From: Lonicera japonica
Taxonomy: Eukaryota > Streptophyta > Magnoliopsida > Dipsacales > Caprifoliaceae
DNA length: 64,000 nucleotides
NCBI GenBank assembly: GCA_021464415.1
Contig: CM038468.1
Coordinates: 37,560,969-37,624,968, forward strand
Direction of reading: 5' to 3'
Position numbers and translations under genes: made by a program. Under the pieces are notes generated by a model that saw only the letters and a list, made by a program, of their open reading frames with translations, searched no databases and was not told where the DNA came from. Below are positions 59,760 through 64,000 of this stretch, in pieces (within the stretch, counting starts at the first letter, position 1; every line of letters starts with the position of its first letter).

Positions 59760-60020
59760 CCAAATACCTGAAAATACCCAATTTGAACAAATTTATACAT
59801 GGCTGAGAGAACCCAAAGTGGACTAACCAGGAGATGCCTTTGAAATTGTTGCTGGGATGGACAAATCACCGGTGTGATTGTATCTCAGATAAGAGGTGAA
59901 AACGAGGTACAGAAACCCTAGCTATCGGTGAAGTGTGAAAAAAATCCTAGCGTGGAGTAGAGGCGGTGAAGTGTGAAGAAACAGTAGAGGAGAGGGAGAT
60001 TGACGAAAGAGGAAGTTGAA
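59760..60020 (-). promoter_or_regulatory. Possible orphan 5' leader / first exon
   Basis: Read on the minus strand this is a CT-rich stretch (CTCCCTCTCCTCTACTG, AGCTAGGGTTTCTG) like a plant 5' untranslated region. It is followed by an ATG and a possible splice donor (TATTTTCAG|GTATTTGGG). No continuing coding exon was recognised downstream. It may be another gene piece captured in the insertion, or the start of a non-coding transcript. Confidence 0.3.
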
Positions 60021-61275
60021 CCCTTACTTCCCTATTTGTTTACCTCTATCTAAGGTGATTTGTGAATTATTTAACAAAAATAATTGAATAGCTAAATTGA
60101 TAATATTTATATTTCAGTTTCCAATGGGCCAAATGGAGATTAGTAGACTCAAACTAAATTTGAAAATTGGGTTTTATTTTGTGAATCACCCAAGCCCAAA
60201 GCCAACTTTTTAGTTTGGATTTATTCAATTTTATATAATTTTAAAGAAAATAAGTAAATTTTCAAGCAACATCAAAAAAGCCACCCACCACAATTAAATT
60301 CGATTATTCTTTGTAATTCTTTTCATATGACTACATTAACACCAAAAAATAAGAGTTATAGTGTATATATTAACTTGTTAAGATTTATATATAAATTTAG
60401 GGGTGCTTTCGGTTTTCGACGGAGATGCAAATTAGGGAAATCTGAACCCAAATCAAACTTAAAATTTAGTTCCAATTTCGAATTTTAAATCACCTAGACC
60501 CCAACGTCGCGAACCCAACTTTAAATACCATTAAAATATCATATAATCAGCAAACTGGTTTAATAAATGGTATTTAAAGAGTAAAATAGTATATTTAGGG
60601 CAAACCTTGTCAAACGGATTTATTTTGCTACTTAAATCTTTAGGAGAAAATATTACATTTTCGGTCTTACTTGATAAATTAAGTATTTAAATCGATTTAG
60701 TCTAAATCTACGCATAGTTCTTACTTGTTTTTCCTTTTTGTTTTAGATGCTACAAAGAAGACATTTTCAAAGGTAATAAAAAATAAAACATAAAAATAAA
60801 CTCGCCATTATAATGAAAAAATTGAAGCTGGTAAAATAGCTAATGTCAGCCTATTTATTTTGTTTTATTGTGAAAAATTATTTTAAAACATAAAAGGAAA
60901 TTAAAATTATTGAATATTTCTTTTTGATACAAAGTGATAGTTTTACAAACAGTGGATACACAATCACCGCAAAAGTGAACATAATATTGGATTCGATAAT
61001 CAATTCCATGTGTAACGAACACAAGATCTCTTAATTTATTACAAGAGTAAAGAGGATGCCAACAAGCTATAAAGCCGTTGACAAAATTATGAAATGTTAT
61101 ACATCAAATTATTTAACTAAATTTTAACTTTTCAGTTGACAAAATTATTGAATGTTTTACATCAAATTAGTTAACTAATTTTTAACTTTTTATTTTCTGA
61201 ATTTCTTTTGTAGTTCTCACGTGATAAGTTTATATGCTAAATAAATGCTTACCTACGTATATCTATACTTCTTTT

Positions 61276-61409
61276 TCATCTATATATACGGACATACAAT
61301 ATAACATATACACTCATTCTTGTTTTAATTAATTAGATGGTGTCATCTATATATACGGACATACAATATAACATATACACTCATTCTTGTTTTAATTAAT
61401 TAGATGGTG
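61276..61409. repeat. Perfect tandem 67-bp repeat
   Basis: Units 61276-61342 and 61343-61409 (TCATCTATATATACGGACAT...) appear identical. They lie in an insertion of about 700 bp (61200-61920) found in unit C but not in A or B. Confidence 0.85.
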
Positions 61410-61985
61410 AAAGAAAAATTGTATTGAACGTCGCTATGGTGAAGAAGAGAGAAACTCGCCGTCAATCAAGAGGAGGGAGAAGGAGACGTCGGCGAGGATT
61501 TTACTAACAAATAAGAACAATTTGATTGGTCGGTGATACTATGTCAGGAAAATAAAATGGTATTTTAGTTACATTCCACCATGAAAATAAAAAATTACTG
61601 TTAGTAGTGAATTACTAATTAATAATGTAGTTGTATTTATATTCCTCACTGAGCTAGAAAGAATAAGGGTAAAAAAATATAGGAAGACGTTGCTTCAAGC
61701 AGCAAAAATTCAAGTTAACTTCATATATAAAACTCAAGATAATACAATTTCATGTCATAGCGGATTGTATCATTCATTGTGTCTAAATTACAAAAGAAAA
61801 TAAAAACTCTTAATTTAAGACGAAAAGGAAAGGGTAAAGTCAGAGTAATAAATATATTAACCTGTTTCGACCACTTATGGTTATAATTAGCCAATTGAAA
61901 AGACAATGCTCAAACTTAACAACATAACACAAGAACAAACAGTATACTTGTGTCAATGAGTGAATAAACCTTCATCAAACAAAAA

Positions 61986-63170
61986 TTAGACAAAATTATC
62001 TTCTGTTTTCAGCCACTCTATCTCCACCCCATGATTCCCGTGTCGAATCTCATCCCACTCATAGCCACTCAGTGAAGCTATATTTGGAACTAATGAAATC
62101 CCGTCCAAGAACAAGTCCTCAACAATCGGCAAATCGAATGTTCCCCGTTGTCTGTTTTTCAGGATTGTGCGCCAATACTTGGAACTTGTTTTTCTTTTGT
62201 AGAATTATGATATCACCATTTTTTGTAAAAAGAAATGGCGGATACGGAAGGATACACTAATGGAATAACAGTCAGAGCTTGTCCAAGATTCTCTAATGCC
62301 ATATTTTTTCATTATCAGTACTTTCAATATTGAAATGGTCCACATCAAAATAAACCATACAAAGATATCCTCCTGAAACTCCCAAATAAAAAATAGCATT
62401 TTCACCCCCAAATTGTGATTGCGGGGATGGGAACTCCTCGAACAAATTCCTACACAGATCAAAGTATATGATTTTTTTGGACAAAGAATATTGGTTATTA
62501 ACACTATCGTTGACAGTCCAATGCATGGTACCATTCAATCCACCGGACCAGCCTTTGTAGAAGCAACATCGAAAGGGAAATTAATCTGGACACACCGTTT
62601 TGTCTTTAAACTAGCTACCACGACAACTCTATCATGCCCAAAACGGTGTGTAAACCTGATTACAACCTTGTAATCATTAGTAGACGCGCCGTAACAAAGC
62701 CCGGCCGCGATAGTATTCTTCTGGCGCAAGCAATTCATTACTAAAACTTTGGCGAAATAACGAGTCAATGGATTGAACAAGAAAAAGGATTGGCCAATGC
62801 CTATTATCACCAAGCCATTACATGAATTCGAGACGACAAACTTTCTGTTATAGTAATTTTTGCTTTCTAAGGAGAACGATTTGGTAATAAATCTATTATC
62901 ATCAATTGAGGAAAGAGAGGCGGTCAGAGGTTTTAATCCTTCCACGAGGAGAATTGACTCGGACTGTGTCTTTTGATGAAAATTGGGATCAGAAATTGTA
63001 GAAAGCCAGCGTTTGCAAACACACTTAAATCGCAAAAGAGATTGAACTGGTAGTCGGGAGAGTATCTCATCAATGATTTCGTCTGGTAATTCCGATTCCA
63101 TCAATCTTTCTTGTTTCACTCTTTTCCTTTCCTGGAATTGTGATTCTGTGCCTGCTAATTTTGATTCCAT
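61986..63170 (-). pseudogene. F-box gene with several frameshifts (unit C)
   Basis: A paralogue of the genes at 22196 and 31825. ATG 63170 (MESKLAGTESQFQERKRVKQ) and the F-box (LPDEIIDEILSRLPVQSLLR) are intact, and coding runs to STKAGPVD before a stop at 62535. A shifted frame resumes as NGTMHWTVNDSVNN...FEEFPSP to about 62325, where one extra A shifts it again before VLIMKKYGIRESWTS. At least one more indel follows near 62150, in the block for IFDLP. The stop position matches 22196 of unit A. The truncated product would keep the F-box and about half of the target-binding region (about 210 aa). Confidence 0.88.
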
Positions 63171-63599
63171 TCTTTTCTTCTTCTCTTCCAATATTCTCTC
63201 CCACTTTAACTTGATGCTAGTTTTTTTTTTTTTTCATTCGGGTTTGTCACGCTTCTATTTCACTCTATCGAACGCCAAAGCACTTATTCGTTTATTATAA
63301 CCAAAAAAAGCTAGGGTTTGTAACTCCTTTTCCTTTCCTTTCTTTTTTTTTTTCCTTCCATAAATTTTTTTTTCCTTCCATAATCCGGGTTTGTGAATTA
63401 CTCATATTATGGAAAGGACTTTTTTGTTAGACGATGTGCTTTTAGCTACAATTTTAGGCCCCTCAATCGGGGTTATTTGAGTTGAGATTGGAGGTACTCA
63501 CACTTAACTCGAATTATTTTGGCATGCTTTGAATTCGGTTCAAACTCAACTCATAATTAAAAACACACTAAAAATTTGTAAAGCGTCAATTAATATTAG

Positions 63600-64000
63600 C
63601 CTTTATATATTACAATAATTAATATAGTTTGAAAAGTCTAAAATATTCTAAGCAATATACAAATTCTAAAATACCATTTGCATAAAATCCCTTTGAAACA
63701 CACTTCTTAAATATTTCTTAATCCTTGTTGAAAAAAAAAATCTTAAATATTTCTTAAGAGAGAGAAGTAGTTCAGAGCGTAGGATGGAGAAGGAATATAA
63801 TTGAAGGGGAGAGCCGAAAAAATCAAATGTCAGGTGCCATCTAGAAAAGCATGCTCTTTAACTAAAATTAATACCGCCATGCTTGCACTATTCAAAAAGT
63901 ATTATGAAACAAATTTAAGAAAAGTATCAAATACTACGTCAAAAAAGTTACATTAAATATAAAAAGGGGCAATTAAAAAAAAGGGCTTATTAGAGAAAAA
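63600..64000. other. AT-rich right edge, no gene seen
   Basis: Contains a direct repeat of TCTTAAATATTTCTTAA (near 63704 and 63741). No open frame of interest. Confidence 0.5.

Larger units (their letters stand above)
55455..63560. repeat. Unit C: third partial copy of the F-box unit, split by an insertion
   Basis: 55455-55765 matches the DNA just upstream of the first F-box gene in units A and B (20430-20760, 30170-30480). The match resumes at about 60027 with CCTATTTGTTTACCTCTATC and continues through the spacer to the second-type F-box gene at 61986. The first F-box gene is absent: the copy starts right beside it. The 4.2 kb between (55770-60025) is foreign to the unit. Confidence 0.75.

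Overview
This is nuclear DNA from a flowering plant, almost certainly a eudicot. The evidence is intron-containing genes with GT/AG borders, plant-type families (dirigent proteins, F-box proteins with F-box-associated domains, a plant GPN-loop GTPase), AT-rich spacers, and many plant transposons: an RTE-type LINE, hAT, Mutator and Stowaway elements, an LTR element and foldback MITEs. No tRNA, rRNA or CRISPR was seen. The species cannot be named from the sequence.

Left and centre (1-34.5 kb). A unit made of a dirigent gene (+ strand) followed by F-box genes (- strand) has been copied repeatedly. The oldest copy (2-9.7 kb) has an intact dirigent gene (2128-2829), a deleted F-box remnant (4361-4845) and a frameshifted F-box gene (8098-9208). 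Two younger tandem units follow: A (about 14.08-24.78 kb) and B (about 24.79-34.5 kb). Each has a broken dirigent gene and two intact single-exon F-box genes: 19099-20238 and 22196-23368 in A, 28811-29950 and 31825-33000 in B. The dirigent copy in B carries two transposons with clean target-site duplications (9 bp upstream of the start, 8 bp inside the coding region). A partial unit C lies at 55.45-63.6 kb. It has one decayed F-box gene and is split by a 4.2-kb insertion that holds a pyruvate dehydrogenase kinase exon fragment.

Right half (35-54 kb). The gene with the clearest essential function is a six-exon GPN1/QQT2-type GTPase on the - strand (53967-47088). Its fourth intron carries a 2.7-kb, 5'-truncated RTE LINE in the same orientation. 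The 3' end of this gene, with its downstream flank, is duplicated at 35.35-37.6 kb, where it is joined to a new upstream sequence. Between the copies are a 691-bp Mutator-type foldback element with a 9-bp duplication (38232-38922), a 2.69-kb solo-LTR-like element with a 5-bp duplication (39342-42029), a nested inverted repeat with a SINE-like core (43.3-43.6 kb), and a WRN-exonuclease-like gene (44593-45237) in which three catalytic residues have been replaced.

How it fits together: the window reads as a birth-and-death locus. F-box proteins are substrate receptors of SCF ubiquitin ligases, and their tandem expansion here is accompanied by loss of the linked dirigent copies. The genes are not an operon and no shared pathway is implied. 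Coordinates of intact genes use the first in-frame ATG that matches the paralogues. Longer open frames from GTG or TTG were trimmed.
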